Below are positions 1 to 9,834 of a DNA stretch of 64,000 nt, piece by piece (positions within the stretch are counted from its first letter, which is position 1; each line of letters opens with the position of its first letter). The stretch lies in the NCBI GenBank assembly GCA_041396245.1, contig JAWKYW010000008.1, forward strand, positions 62,001 through 126,000. Reading direction: 5' to 3'. A program made the position numbers and the translations under genes. Under the pieces are notes generated by a model. That model saw only the letters and a program-made list of their open reading frames with translations. It searched no databases and had not been told where the DNA came from. This DNA comes from Desulfobacillus sp041396245 (lineage in GTDB: Bacteria; Pseudomonadota; Gammaproteobacteria; Burkholderiales; Rhodocyclaceae).

Positions 1-335
1 GCGGTAGCCGGCGGCGCGCGCGAAATCGAGGGCCGTGCGCGTCAGGCGCAGGCCGAGCCCGTAACCGCGGAAAGCCGCGCGCACATACAGCCGCTTCAAT
101 TCGGCGTCCCCCTCGCGCAAAGGCCGCAGGGCGACGCAGCCGGCATCCCGGCCGTCTACCCGGGCGATCCAGACGCCGCCGCGCGGCGGGGCGTAGGCGC
201 CGGGCAGGGTCGCCAACTCCTCGGCGAAGTTCTGGAAGCAGAGGTCGACGCCGAGCTGCGCCGCGTATTCCTCGAACAGTTCGCGCACGGCCGGAATCCA
301 TTCCGGCGCGTCGGCTGGAAGGATTTCGCTGGCGC

Positions 336-339
<4 letters not shown>
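1..339 (-). CDS. GNAT family N-acetyltransferase, cut by the window edge
   Basis: Putative acyl-CoA-dependent N-acetyltransferase of unknown substrate. 113 codons are visible, starting at a GTG (337-339) whose last bases overlap the TGA stop of the upstream liuD, so the two genes are translationally coupled. The visible part contains the GNAT acetyl-CoA binding signature R-G-Y-G-L-G in the stretch LYVRAAFRGYGLGLRLT (about residues 86-102), preceded by a strand with the CVALRPL pattern. The C-terminal end lies outside the window. It is the last visible gene of the leucine-degradation operon; a role in that pathway is not evident, and it may simply ride along. No ATG is available near the start, so GTG is the best choice. 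Confidence 0.8.
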
Positions 340-2360
<2,021 letters not shown>

Positions 2361-2365
2361 CGAAA

Positions 2366-2480
2366 CTCCTTCATCGCGAAGGACGCAAAGACGCAAAGAC
2401 CGCGAAGAAAAACAACAAGGATTCTGTTCTCTTTGCGTCCTTTGCGCCTTTGCGCTCTTTGCGTTTAAAGCGGCTCACTG
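2366..2480. repeat. CGCAAAG-type inverted repeat, copy 1
   Basis: The liuD-liuC gap contains tandem GACGCAAAG units followed, after an AT-rich loop, by CTTTGCGTCC and CTTTGCGCC units in inverted orientation. The two arms can form a long imperfect hairpin. A second copy of the same design lies at 59085-59190 between an SDR gene and dsbA. It is non-coding and overlaps the first bases of the liuC stop region. Confidence 0.75.
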
Positions 2481-3266
2481 CTTTGCAATCCACGACGGCT
2501 TGCGCTTCTCGAGGAACGCCGCCATGCCCTCGCGGCCCTCGGCCGAGGCGCGCACGCGGGCGATGCGCCGGGCGGTGTCGACGATCACGTCCTGGGTGAC
2601 CGGCCGGTTGGCGACGGCCTTGATGAGCGACTTGCATTCGCCCAGCGCGACGGGTCCATTGGCAAGCAGGGCGTCGACGATCTCGCCGACGGCCTCGTCG
2701 AGTTCGGCCTCGCCCGGCACGATCTCGTGCACCAGGCCGATGCGGTAGGCCTCCGCCGCCGAGAAACGCTCGGCGGTGAGCATGTAGCGGCGCGCCTTGC
2801 GCTCGCCGATGGCGCCGATGACGTAGGGGCTGATCACCGCCGGGATGATGCCGAGCCTGACCTCGCTCAGCGCGAACTGCGCGTCGAAGGCGGCGATGGC
2901 GATGTCGCAGGCCGCCACCAGGCCGACGCCGCCGCCGTAGGCCGGTCCCTGCACGCGGGCGATGGTGGGCTTTCGCATGTCGTTGAGCATTCGCAGCATG
3001 CCTGCCAGCTCGATGGCGTCGCGCTGGGTTTCCTCGGCGCTGTAGCCGGCGGCCTTCTTCATCCAGTTGAGGTCGGCGCCGGCGCAAAAGCTTTTTCCCG
3101 TGCTGGAGAGCACGACGACGCGCACGTCGTGGTCGGTGTCCATCCTGACCAGGGCCGTCGACAGCTCTCGGATCAGCGCGTCGTCGAAGGCGTTGTGCCG
3201 CTCGGGGCGATTGAGCGTGATGATGCCGACGCCGTTGTCGATTTCGGTCAGGATGGTGTCGCTCAT
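2475..3266 (-). CDS. liuC: Methylglutaconyl-CoA hydratase (enoyl-CoA hydratase family)
   Basis: Crotonase-fold enzyme of 263 residues expected to hydrate 3-methylglutaconyl-CoA to HMG-CoA. Oxyanion-hole segments are visible: FCAGADLNWMKKA (about residues 60-73) and GPAYGGGVGLVAACDIA (about 104-120), followed by LSEVRLGIIPAVISPYV. The LNWM element is typical of methylglutaconyl-CoA hydratases rather than generic enoyl-CoA hydratases. It sits between liuB and liuD in the operon, which supports the assignment. The ATG at 3264-3266 follows an AGGGAGA ribosome site. Confidence 0.88.
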   Translation of the reverse strand: MSDTILTEIDNGVGIITLNRPERHNAFDDALIRELSTALVRMDTDHDVRVVVLSSTGKSFCAGADLNWMKKAAGYSAEETQRDAIELAGMLRMLNDMRKPTIARVQGPAYGGGVGLVAACDIAIAAFDAQFALSEVRLGIIPAVISPYVIGAIGERKARRYMLTAERFSAAEAYRIGLVHEIVPGEAELDEAVGEIVDALLANGPVALGECKSLIKAVANRPVTQDVIVDTARRIARVRASAEGREGMAAFLEKRKPSWIAKQ

Positions 3267-3275
3267 GTTCTCTCC

Positions 3276-3335
3276 CTGTAGGTCGGCCTTCAGGCCGACG
3301 GCTGCGGTTGTTGTCGGGCTGAAGCCCGACCTACA
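3276..3335. repeat. REP-like palindrome between liuB and liuC
   Basis: CTGTAGGTCGGCCTTCAGG and its inverted partner ending GCCCGACCTACA form a long hairpin with two internal GGCCTTCAGGCC/GGGCTGAAGCCC type stems. This design is a common bacterial interspersed palindrome. It may attenuate or stabilise the liu transcript; no coding role. Confidence 0.75.
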
Positions 3336-3338
3336 AAA

Positions 3339-4946
3339 TCACATCCTGAACACGCCGAACGGCGTCGCTTCGATCGGTGCGTTGAGCGAGGCGGAGATGC
3401 CCAGCGCCAGCACGCGGCGCGACTGCGCCGGGTCGATGATGCCGTCGTCCCACAACCGCGCCGTGGCGTAGTAGGGGTGGCCCTGCGTCTCGTACTGGGC
3501 GCGCACCGGCGCCTTGAACTTCTCTTCCTCGTCGGCCGGCCAGGCCTTGCCCTGCGCCGCCATCGCGTCGCGGCGGATCTGCGCCAGCACGTTGGCGGCC
3601 TGCTCGCCGCCCATCACCGAGACGCGGCTGTTGGGCCACAGCCACAGCAGGCGCGGGCTGTAGGCGCGGCCGCACATGCCGTAGTTGCCGGCGCCGTGGC
3701 TGCCGCCGATGATCATCGTAAACTTCGGCACATTCGCGCAGGCCACGGCGGTGACCATCTTGGCGCCGTCTTTGGCGATGCCGGCGTTCTCGTACTTGCG
3801 GCCGACCATGAAGCCGGTGATGTTCTGCACGAACAGCAGCGGAATGCCGCGCTGCGCGCACAGCTGAACGAAGTGGGCGCCCTTCTGCGCCGACTCGCCG
3901 AAGAGGATGCCGTTGTTGGCGACGATGCCGACCGGGTAGCCGTGGATGCGGGCGAAGCCGGTCACCAGCGTGGTGCCGTAGCGCGACTTGAACTCGTCGA
4001 GGCGCGAACCGTCCACGATGCGGGCGAGGATCTCGCGCACCTCGAGCGGCTTCCTCGTGTCGAGCGGCACCGCACCGTAGATCTCCTCGGGGTCGTAGCG
4101 CGGGTCTTCCGGCGCCGTCACGTCGAGACTGACTTCCTTCCGCCAGTTGAGGTTGGCGACGATGCTGCGGCAGAGGTGCAGGGCATGGTGGTCGTTCTCG
4201 GCGAGGTGGTCGGCGACGCCGGAAATGCGCGTGTGCACGTCGCCGCCGCCGAGGTCCTCGGCGCTGACCACCTCGCCGGTGGCAGCCTTCACCAGCGGCG
4301 GGCCGCCGAGGAAGATGGTGCCCTGGTTCCTGACGATGATGGCCTCGTCCGACATCGCCGGCACGTAGGCGCCGCCGGCGGTACACGACCCCATCACCAC
4401 CGCCACCTGCGGGATGCGCGCGGCCGACATGTTGGCCTGGTTGAAGAAGATGCGGCCGAAATGGTCGCGGTCGGGGAAGACCTCGTCCTGCGTCGGCAAG
4501 TTGGCGCCGCCGGAGTCGACCAGGTAGACGCAGGGCAGGCGGTTCTGCGCGGCGATCTCCTGCGCGCGCAGGTGCTTCTTGACGGTGATGGGGAAGTAGC
4601 TGCCGCCCTTCACCGTGGCGTCGTTGGCGATGATCATGCACTCGACGCCCTGCACGCGGCCGATGCCGGTGACGACGCCGCCGGAGGCGACCTCGTTGTT
4701 GTACATGCCCCAGCCGGCCATCGGCGAGAGTTCGAGGAAAGGCGTGCCGGCATCGAGCAGCGCGTCGATGCGGTCGCGCGCAAGCAGCTTGCCGCGGGCG
4801 ACGTGCTTCTTGCGGTGTTCCGCCGTGCCGCCGAGACTGACTTCCGCGGTCTTCGCGCGCAGGTCGTCGACCAGCGCCCGCATGGCGGCGGCGTTGGCGC
4901 GGAATTCGTCCGAACGGGGGTTGAGCTGGGATTTGATGACGGTCAT
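3339..4946 (-). CDS. liuB: Methylcrotonyl-CoA carboxylase, carboxyltransferase beta subunit
   Basis: Carboxyltransferase subunit (535 residues) that moves CO2 from carboxybiotin on LiuD to 3-methylcrotonyl-CoA. It shows the two crotonase-type halves of this family, with ELSPMAGWGMY and CVYLVDSGGANLP in the first half and GGAYVPAMSDEAIIV plus GTIFLGGPPLVKAATGE further on, then HGAGNYGMCGRAYSPR near the C-terminus. Length and motifs match methylcrotonyl-CoA rather than propionyl-CoA carboxylases. It is 3 bp downstream of the isomerase gene (4950-5552), so they are co-transcribed. Confidence 0.92.
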   Translation of the reverse strand: MTVIKSQLNPRSDEFRANAAAMRALVDDLRAKTAEVSLGGTAEHRKKHVARGKLLARDRIDALLDAGTPFLELSPMAGWGMYNNEVASGGVVTGIGRVQGVECMIIANDATVKGGSYFPITVKKHLRAQEIAAQNRLPCVYLVDSGGANLPTQDEVFPDRDHFGRIFFNQANMSAARIPQVAVVMGSCTAGGAYVPAMSDEAIIVRNQGTIFLGGPPLVKAATGEVVSAEDLGGGDVHTRISGVADHLAENDHHALHLCRSIVANLNWRKEVSLDVTAPEDPRYDPEEIYGAVPLDTRKPLEVREILARIVDGSRLDEFKSRYGTTLVTGFARIHGYPVGIVANNGILFGESAQKGAHFVQLCAQRGIPLLFVQNITGFMVGRKYENAGIAKDGAKMVTAVACANVPKFTMIIGGSHGAGNYGMCGRAYSPRLLWLWPNSRVSVMGGEQAANVLAQIRRDAMAAQGKAWPADEEEKFKAPVRAQYETQGHPYYATARLWDDGIIDPAQSRRVLALGISASLNAPIEATPFGVFRM

Positions 4947-4949
4947 GGT

Positions 4950-5552
4950 TCAGAATCCACCGGTGGCGAGCCACTTCTCGATTTGCGGGAGGCGATCGGC
5001 GCCCCAGAAGGGCTCGCCGTCGACGACGATATACGGCGCGCCGCACATGCCTTTTGCGAGGGCGGTATCGGTCTCGACCTTCAGCCGCTCCTTGATCTCC
5101 GGCGTGCCGATGCCGGCGGCCAGCGCCGCGCCGTCGACGCCGAGGCCGGCAGCGATGTCCTGCAGCACGGCGAGCTCGGAAATGTCCCGGCCATCCTTCC
5201 AGTAGGCGCGGAAGACGGCATGGGCGAATTGGCGTGCCTTGGCGCAGTCCTGCCCGTGCAGCCAGTAGTAGCTGCGCGCCGCCGAGACGGTGGACAGCGG
5301 GAACTTCGCCGGGAACTTGAACGGCACATTGAAGTAGCGCGCCGAGCGGGAGAAGTCTCGCAGCGAGTACTCGCCCTTCAGCGGCACATTGACCAGCAGC
5401 GGCTGGCCGGTCTTCTGGAACACCACGCCGAGCAGCATCGGCCGCCACTTCACCTTGCGCCCGTACTTCGCCGCGAGGTCGTCGATCAGCTCGGAGGCAA
5501 GATAGGAATAGGGCGAGGAAAAGTCGAAGTAGAACTCGATCGGTTCGCTCAT
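4950..5552 (-). CDS. 2-hydroxychromene-2-carboxylate isomerase family protein (DsbA fold)
   Basis: A 200-residue member of the HCCA isomerase/glutathione S-transferase kappa family. The N-terminus IEFYFDFSSPYSYLASE carries the family's serine (in SSPYSYL) that replaces the DsbA CxxC and binds glutathione. The C-terminal GMCGAPYIVVDGEPFWGADRL is the cis-proline/ligand loop. In naphthalene pathways the enzyme isomerises hydroxychromene carboxylates, but copies are also common in beta-oxidation-type operons where the substrate is unknown. It lies between the inserted DUF559 element and liuB. Confidence 0.85.
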   Translation of the reverse strand: MSEPIEFYFDFSSPYSYLASELIDDLAAKYGRKVKWRPMLLGVVFQKTGQPLLVNVPLKGEYSLRDFSRSARYFNVPFKFPAKFPLSTVSAARSYYWLHGQDCAKARQFAHAVFRAYWKDGRDISELAVLQDIAAGLGVDGAALAAGIGTPEIKERLKVETDTALAKGMCGAPYIVVDGEPFWGADRLPQIEKWLATGGF

Positions 5553-5557
5553 GGTGA

Positions 5558-5953
5558 CTACTCCCCCCTTTGGAAAAGGGGGGCCGGGGGGGATTTAACC
5601 CGCTCCGCCACCACCCTGAATATCGTTTCAAGCACCGCTTCCGTTTCCTTCAACACCTGCAAATTGTCAAAACGCAGCACGCGCTGCCCAAGCGATCCAA
5701 GATGAGCATCCCGCCTCCGATCACTCACCTGACCTGCCTCCTCGAAATGCTGCGACCCATCCACTTCGACGACAAGTTTCGCCGCCGGCGAATGAAAATC
5801 CACGATGTACGGGCCAATCGGCTTCTGCCGGTAGAACTGTACGCCGAGAACCTGCTTGCCGCGTAACCGTGACCACAGCAAACGTTCCGCGTCTGTCATG
5901 TCGGTACGCAGCTTTCGGGCGGGTTGCTTCAGGCTGGTGTTGTATTTCAGCAT
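5558..5953 (-). CDS. DUF559 (very-short-patch-repair-endonuclease-like) protein carried by an inverted-repeat element
   Basis: A 131-residue DUF559 protein of the PD-(D/E)XK/Vsr-like nuclease superfamily. Family hallmarks are MTDAERLLWSRLRGKQ, FYRQKPIGPYIVDFHSP and LVVEVDGSQHFEE, the last containing the acidic E-x-D catalytic-type signature. ATG at 5951-5953 is preferred; an upstream TTG would start inside the terminal repeat. The last residues (PPAPLFQRGE) are encoded by the left terminal inverted repeat. It interrupts an otherwise tight leucine-catabolic operon in the same orientation. Function is unproven; a role in mobility of the element is inference. Confidence 0.85.
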   Translation of the reverse strand: MLKYNTSLKQPARKLRTDMTDAERLLWSRLRGKQVLGVQFYRQKPIGPYIVDFHSPAAKLVVEVDGSQHFEEAGQVSDRRRDAHLGSLGQRVLRFDNLQVLKETEAVLETIFRVVAERVKSPPAPLFQRGE

Positions 5954-6016
5954 GCGTTGTCGGCTCTCGACCGCCTTTCTAAATCCCCCCCGACCCCCCT
6001 TTTTCAAAGGGGGGAG
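5561..6016. mobile_element. DUF559 element with about 37-bp terminal inverted repeats
   Basis: The left end (5561-5597) and right end (5980-6016) are near-perfect inverted copies of one another, built from CCCCCCTTT and AAAGGGGGG blocks plus a C/G-rich spacer and an ATTTA inner edge. Between them lies only the DUF559 gene. A solo copy of one end lies at 24763-24798, far from any DUF559 gene, so the repeat is dispersed. Target duplication cannot be read with certainty. Confidence 0.65.
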
Positions 6017-6026
6017 TTGTGTTCGC

Positions 6027-7157
6027 TTACGTCAGGTTTCTGCCAATGACCAGGCGCTGGATGTCGCTGGCGCCTTCGTAGATCTGCGTCACGCGCACGT
6101 CGCGGTAGATGCGCTCGACCGGGAAGTCCGCCACGTAGCCGTAGCCGCCGTGGATCTGGATGGCGTCGGAGCAGACGTCCTCCGCCATCTCGGAGGCGAA
6201 CAGCTTGGCCATCGAGGCCTCCTTCAGGCACGGTTTGCCGGCATCGCGCAGGCTCGCTGCGTGCAGCACCAGCTGGCGCGCCGCCTCGATGCGGGTGGCC
6301 ATGTCGGCGAGGCGGAAGTTCACCGCCTGGTGCTCGATGATGAGCTTGCCGAAGGCCTCGCGTTCCTGGGCGTACTTCAGCGCCGCCTCGAAGGCCGCGC
6401 GCGCCATGCCGACCGACTGGGCGGCGATGCCGATGCGGCCGGCTTCGAGGTTGGCGAGCGCGATGCGGTAGCCCTCGCCTTCCGCACCCAGCAGATTCTG
6501 CGCCGGGATGCGGCAGTTCTCCAGCAGGATCTGCGCCGTGTCGGAGGCGTGCTGGCCCATCTTCTCCTCGATGCGGGCGACGATGTAGCCGGGTGCGTCG
6601 GTCGGCACGATGAAGGCCGAGATGCCGCGCTTAGAGGCCGCCTTGTCGGTGACGGCGAAGACGATGGCGACCTGGGCGTTCTTGCCCGAGGTGATGAACT
6701 GCTTGACACCGTTGAGCACCCAGTCGTTGCCGTCCTTCACGGCACTGGTGCGAATCGCCGCGGCGTCCGAGCCGACGTGCGGCTCGGTCAGGCAGAAGCA
6801 GCCGAGTTTCTCGCCGCTCGCCAGCGGCTTGAGGTATTGCTCCTTCTGCGCGTCCGTGCCGAAGGCGAGGATGGGGCCACACACCACCGAGTTGTTGACG
6901 CTGATGATGGTCGACGTGGCGCCGTCGCCGGCGGCGATCTCTTCCAGCGCCAGCGCCAGCGAGACGTAATCCATGCCCGCCCCGCCCCAGCGCTCGGGCA
7001 CCGCCATGCCGAAGGCGCCCAGTTGCGCCAGTTCGGCCAGCGCCTCGCGCGGGAAGGTGCACTCGCGATCCCACGCCGCGGCGAAGGGCGCCAGGCGCTC
7101 ACGCGAAAAATCGCGCATGGCGTCGCGGATCATTTCCTGCTCTTGCGTGAGAATCAT
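6027..7157 (-). CDS. Acyl-CoA dehydrogenase (short/branched-chain type)
   Basis: FAD-dependent acyl-CoA dehydrogenase of 376 residues. The FAD-binding CLTEPHVGSDAAAI and FITSGKNAQVAIVFAVTD segments are in place. The C-terminal YEGASDIQRLVIGRNL holds the catalytic glutamate at the usual butyryl-CoA-dehydrogenase position (YEG), unlike the isovaleryl-CoA enzyme at 9831-11000. It probably oxidises a short or branched acyl-CoA such as 2-methylbutyryl- or butyryl-CoA. It lies downstream of the thiolase and was originally adjacent to the isomerase before the DUF559 element inserted. Confidence 0.9.
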   Translation of the reverse strand: MILTQEQEMIRDAMRDFSRERLAPFAAAWDRECTFPREALAELAQLGAFGMAVPERWGGAGMDYVSLALALEEIAAGDGATSTIISVNNSVVCGPILAFGTDAQKEQYLKPLASGEKLGCFCLTEPHVGSDAAAIRTSAVKDGNDWVLNGVKQFITSGKNAQVAIVFAVTDKAASKRGISAFIVPTDAPGYIVARIEEKMGQHASDTAQILLENCRIPAQNLLGAEGEGYRIALANLEAGRIGIAAQSVGMARAAFEAALKYAQEREAFGKLIIEHQAVNFRLADMATRIEAARQLVLHAASLRDAGKPCLKEASMAKLFASEMAEDVCSDAIQIHGGYGYVADFPVERIYRDVRVTQIYEGASDIQRLVIGRNLT

Positions 7158-7159
7158 AT

Positions 7160-7232
7160 TGGTGAGCGGTAAGCAGTGAGTAGTGAGCGGAAAGTAGTGA
7201 GGGTTTTACCGCTCACCGCTTACCGCTCCCCG
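7160..7232. repeat. Tandem and inverted GAGCGGTAAG-type repeat
   Basis: The acyl-CoA dehydrogenase-thiolase gap consists of short reiterated units (GTGAGCGGTAAG, GTGAGTAGTGAG) followed by inverted counterparts (ACCGCTCACCGCTTACCGCT). The arms can pair into a long hairpin. No promoter or gene is seen. Confidence 0.65.
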
Positions 7233-7241
7233 TTCACCGAA

Positions 7242-8423
7242 TCATAAAAGTTCAATCGCCATGGCGGTGGCTTCGCCGCCGCCGATGCACAGGCTGGCCA
7301 CGCCGCGCTTGCCGCCGTACTTCCTCAGCGCGCCGATCAGGGTGACGAGGATGCGCGCGCCGGAGGCGCCGATCGGGTGGCCCAGCGCACAGGCGCCGCC
7401 GTGCACGTTCACCTTCTCCGCCGGCAGCTTGAGATCGTGCATGGCCGCCATGGTCACCACGGCGAAGGCCTCGTTGATCTCGTAGAAGTCGACGCTGTCG
7501 GTCGTCCAGCCGGTCCTGGCGAAAAGTTTCTGCATGGCGCCGACCGGAGCGGTGGTGAACCAGCCCGGCTCCTGAGCGTGGGTCGACTGGCCGACGACGA
7601 CGGCCAGCGGTTTGAGTCCCAGCTTCTCGGCAGTTGAGCGGCGCATCATCACCAGCGCCGCGGCGCCGTCGGAAATCGAGCTGGAGTTGGCGGCCGTCAC
7701 CGTGCCGTCCTTCCTGAAGGCCGGCTTCAGCGTCGGGATCTTGTCGAGCTGCGCCTTGAGAGGCTGCTCGTCGCGGTCGATGACCGTGTCGCCCTTCTTG
7801 CCGGCCACTGTCACCGGCGCGACCTCCCAGGCGAAGGAGCCGTCGTTGATGGCCTGCTGCGCCCGCGTCGTCGAGCGGATGGCGAACTCGTCCTGCGCCT
7901 GGCGGGTGAAGGCGTATTTCTCGGCGCACTCCTCGGCGAAGGTGCCCATCAGGCGGCCCTTCTGATAAGCATCTTCGAGGCCGTCGAGGAACATGTGGTC
8001 ATAGACCTGGCCGTGGCCGAGGCGCATGCCCGAGCGCGCCTTGGGCAGCAGGTAGGGCGCGTTGCTCATGGATTCCATGCCGCCGGCGACGAGGATGTCG
8101 TTGGTGCCGGCCGCCAGCATGTCGTGGGCGAACATCGCCGCGCGCATGCCCGAGCCGCACATCTTGTTCACCGTGGTGCAGCCGGTGGCGAGCGGCAAGC
8201 CGGCGCCAAGGGAAGCCTGGCGCGCCGGCGCCTGGCCCTGGCCGGCAGGCAGCACGCAGCCCATGACGACTTCCTCGACCTGCTCCGGGCGGATGCCGGC
8301 GCGCTCGACGGCGGCCCTGATGGCGGCAGCGCCGAGCTGGGCGCAGGCAAGCGAGGCGAAATCCCCCATGAAGCCCCCCATTGGCGTGCGGGCGGCGGAA
8401 ACGATGACGATCGGGTCACTCAT
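7242..8423 (-). CDS. Acetyl-CoA C-acetyltransferase (thiolase)
   Basis: Biosynthetic/degradative type thiolase of 393 residues. The acylated cysteine lies in VNKMCGSGM (about Cys89), the histidine in GGACALGHPIGASG and the second cysteine in CIGGGEATAM near the C-terminus. In this operon it could cleave acetoacetyl-CoA formed from HMG-CoA, or make acetoacetyl-CoA for PHA synthesis together with phaC at 13138. Substrate preference cannot be read from sequence. Start ATG 8421-8423 has GGAGCAAAG upstream. Confidence 0.92.
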   Translation of the reverse strand: MSDPIVIVSAARTPMGGFMGDFASLACAQLGAAAIRAAVERAGIRPEQVEEVVMGCVLPAGQGQAPARQASLGAGLPLATGCTTVNKMCGSGMRAAMFAHDMLAAGTNDILVAGGMESMSNAPYLLPKARSGMRLGHGQVYDHMFLDGLEDAYQKGRLMGTFAEECAEKYAFTRQAQDEFAIRSTTRAQQAINDGSFAWEVAPVTVAGKKGDTVIDRDEQPLKAQLDKIPTLKPAFRKDGTVTAANSSSISDGAAALVMMRRSTAEKLGLKPLAVVVGQSTHAQEPGWFTTAPVGAMQKLFARTGWTTDSVDFYEINEAFAVVTMAAMHDLKLPAEKVNVHGGACALGHPIGASGARILVTLIGALRKYGGKRGVASLCIGGGEATAMAIELL

Positions 8424-8432
8424 TCTTTGCTC

Positions 8433-8876
8433 CTAGTCTTTCCAGGGAAGTTCATAGTCGATTCTGAGCTTTTCCATGCGTTCGCGGAAGTGCGGCGGAA
8501 ATGGGCAGGCCTTGCGCGCCGCGGTGTCGAGGAAGACGCCGGTGAGCAGAGTGATGGCCGAAATCTCTCCGCTCTCGGCGTTGCGCATCTCGTGTACGAA
8601 GCGGATCGTCTTGTCGCGCACCTCGATGGCGCCGGTGCGCACCGCCACCGTGTCGCCGGCATGCAGCTCGCGCTTGTAGGCGATGCGCTGCTCGACCGCC
8701 GCCATGCCGCGGCCGTTGTCGCGCAGGTAGCTCGGCGTGACGCCGAGCATGGAGAAGAAGTTCCAGGTGCCCTCGTCGAACTTGCCGACGTACCACATGA
8801 CGTTCATGTGGTCCATGTGGTCGCAATGCCAGGGATAGACCGTGCCGCGGTACGTCTCCACCATTTCCGCCATCAT
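8433..8876 (-). CDS. Hotdog-fold acyl-CoA thioesterase (4HBT family), copy 1
   Basis: Small 4-hydroxybenzoyl-CoA-thioesterase-like hotdog protein (147 residues). The active-site strand-helix HCDHMDHMNVMWYVGKFDEGTW matches the family D-x-M/D-H-M-x-N pattern with the catalytic acidic residue. Two successive ATGs exist; the one at 8874-8876 gives an ATGA overlap with the stop of the preceding thioesterase gene and has GGAGGAGAA before it. It is about 45 percent alike by eye to the next gene, indicating tandem duplication. The thioester substrate is unknown. Confidence 0.85.
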   Translation of the reverse strand: MMAEMVETYRGTVYPWHCDHMDHMNVMWYVGKFDEGTWNFFSMLGVTPSYLRDNGRGMAAVEQRIAYKRELHAGDTVAVRTGAIEVRDKTIRFVHEMRNAESGEISAITLLTGVFLDTAARKACPFPPHFRERMEKLRIDYELPWKD

Positions 8877-9289
8877 TTCTCCTCCGTCATCAGGTCGCGC
8901 GCGCGCTCGGCCACGATCGGGGGAAACGGGCAGGACTTGCGCGTCTTCGCATCGAGGCAGACGATGGTGAATTCGCAGGTCGACGCCACCTCGCCGGTCT
9001 CGGTGTTGTAGAGCTCGTGGCGGAAGCGCACCACCTTCTCGCGCAGCTCCAGCACGCCGGTGCGCACCGCGATGGTGTCGCCGGGATAGAGCTCCTTCTT
9101 GTAGCTGACGTTCTGCTGCACCGCCGCCAGGTTCACGGCGCCGCTGCGCAGCAGCGAGGCGGTCAGGCCGAGCGCGGCGTAGGTCTGCCAGGCGGCGTGG
9201 TCGAAGAATTCCAGGTAGGCACGGACGTTGATGTGGCCCATGTGGTCGCGCTGCCATTCATGGACGGTGCCGCGGGCGGTCTCGATCAT
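8873..9289 (-). CDS. Hotdog-fold acyl-CoA thioesterase (4HBT family), copy 2
   Basis: 138-residue hotdog thioesterase. The active-site region WQRDHMGHINVRAYLEFFD corresponds to the D-x-M-x-H-x-N core of 4HBT enzymes. The C-terminal half (KSCPFPP) mirrors that of the adjacent copy (KACPFPP), supporting a duplication. Start at 9287-9289 overlaps the stop of the PaaI-type gene upstream; both ends overlap neighbours by 4 bp, so it is inside a tightly coupled run of four coding regions. Confidence 0.85.
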   Translation of the reverse strand: MIETARGTVHEWQRDHMGHINVRAYLEFFDHAAWQTYAALGLTASLLRSGAVNLAAVQQNVSYKKELYPGDTIAVRTGVLELREKVVRFRHELYNTETGEVASTCEFTIVCLDAKTRKSCPFPPIVAERARDLMTEEK

Positions 9290-9834
9290 GGGCGCCTCAT
9301 CTGTTCGACGTCGAAAATCAGGCAGGTGGTGGTGCCGTGGGAATAGAGCTTGCCGGCGGCGTCGTAAAGGCTGCCCTCGGCGATGCCGATCTGGCGGCCG
9401 ACCTGGATCACCCGGCCCTCGGCGCGCACCGGGCCGACCTTGTCGGTCAGGGCGCGCAGGAAATTCACCTTGATCTCCAGCGAGGTGAAGGCCTGGCCTG
9501 CCTCGAGCTGGGTCTGCACGGCGCAGGCCATGCAGGAGTCGAGCAGCGTCGCCTGCCAGCCGCCATGAATGGTGCCGACCGGATTGAAGTGCGCCGGTGC
9601 GGGGTGGCCCTGGAAGACGACCCGCCCCTTCTCCACCTCGACCAGGGCGAAGTCCAGGGTTTCGGCAATCGGCGCCGGCGGCAGTTCGCCGCGCAGCATG
9701 CGCTGGAAGATCTCCAGCCCGCTGCAATCGCGGATCGCCGAAAGCGGCAGCACCCCGGACGCCTGCACCTTCTCGCGCACGGATTTCTCCGCCTCCAGCC
9801 ACTCCTGCTGCAAGGCTTCCGTCTCCCGGCTCAT
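9286..9834 (-). CDS. PaaI-type hotdog thioesterase
   Basis: 182-residue thioesterase of the PaaI/acyl-CoA thioesterase 13 group. The core FNPVGTIHGGWQATLLDSCMACAV shows the HGG turn and the downstream acidic residue on the hotdog helix that position the water. An N-terminal 50-residue extension rich in charged residues precedes the fold. ATG at 9832-9834 overlaps the liuA stop. Substrate not predictable; hydrolysing over-accumulated acyl-CoAs from the liu pathway is a plausible inference. Confidence 0.85.
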   Translation of the reverse strand: MSRETEALQQEWLEAEKSVREKVQASGVLPLSAIRDCSGLEIFQRMLRGELPPAPIAETLDFALVEVEKGRVVFQGHPAPAHFNPVGTIHGGWQATLLDSCMACAVQTQLEAGQAFTSLEIKVNFLRALTDKVGPVRAEGRVIQVGRQIGIAEGSLYDAAGKLYSHGTTTCLIFDVEQMRRP

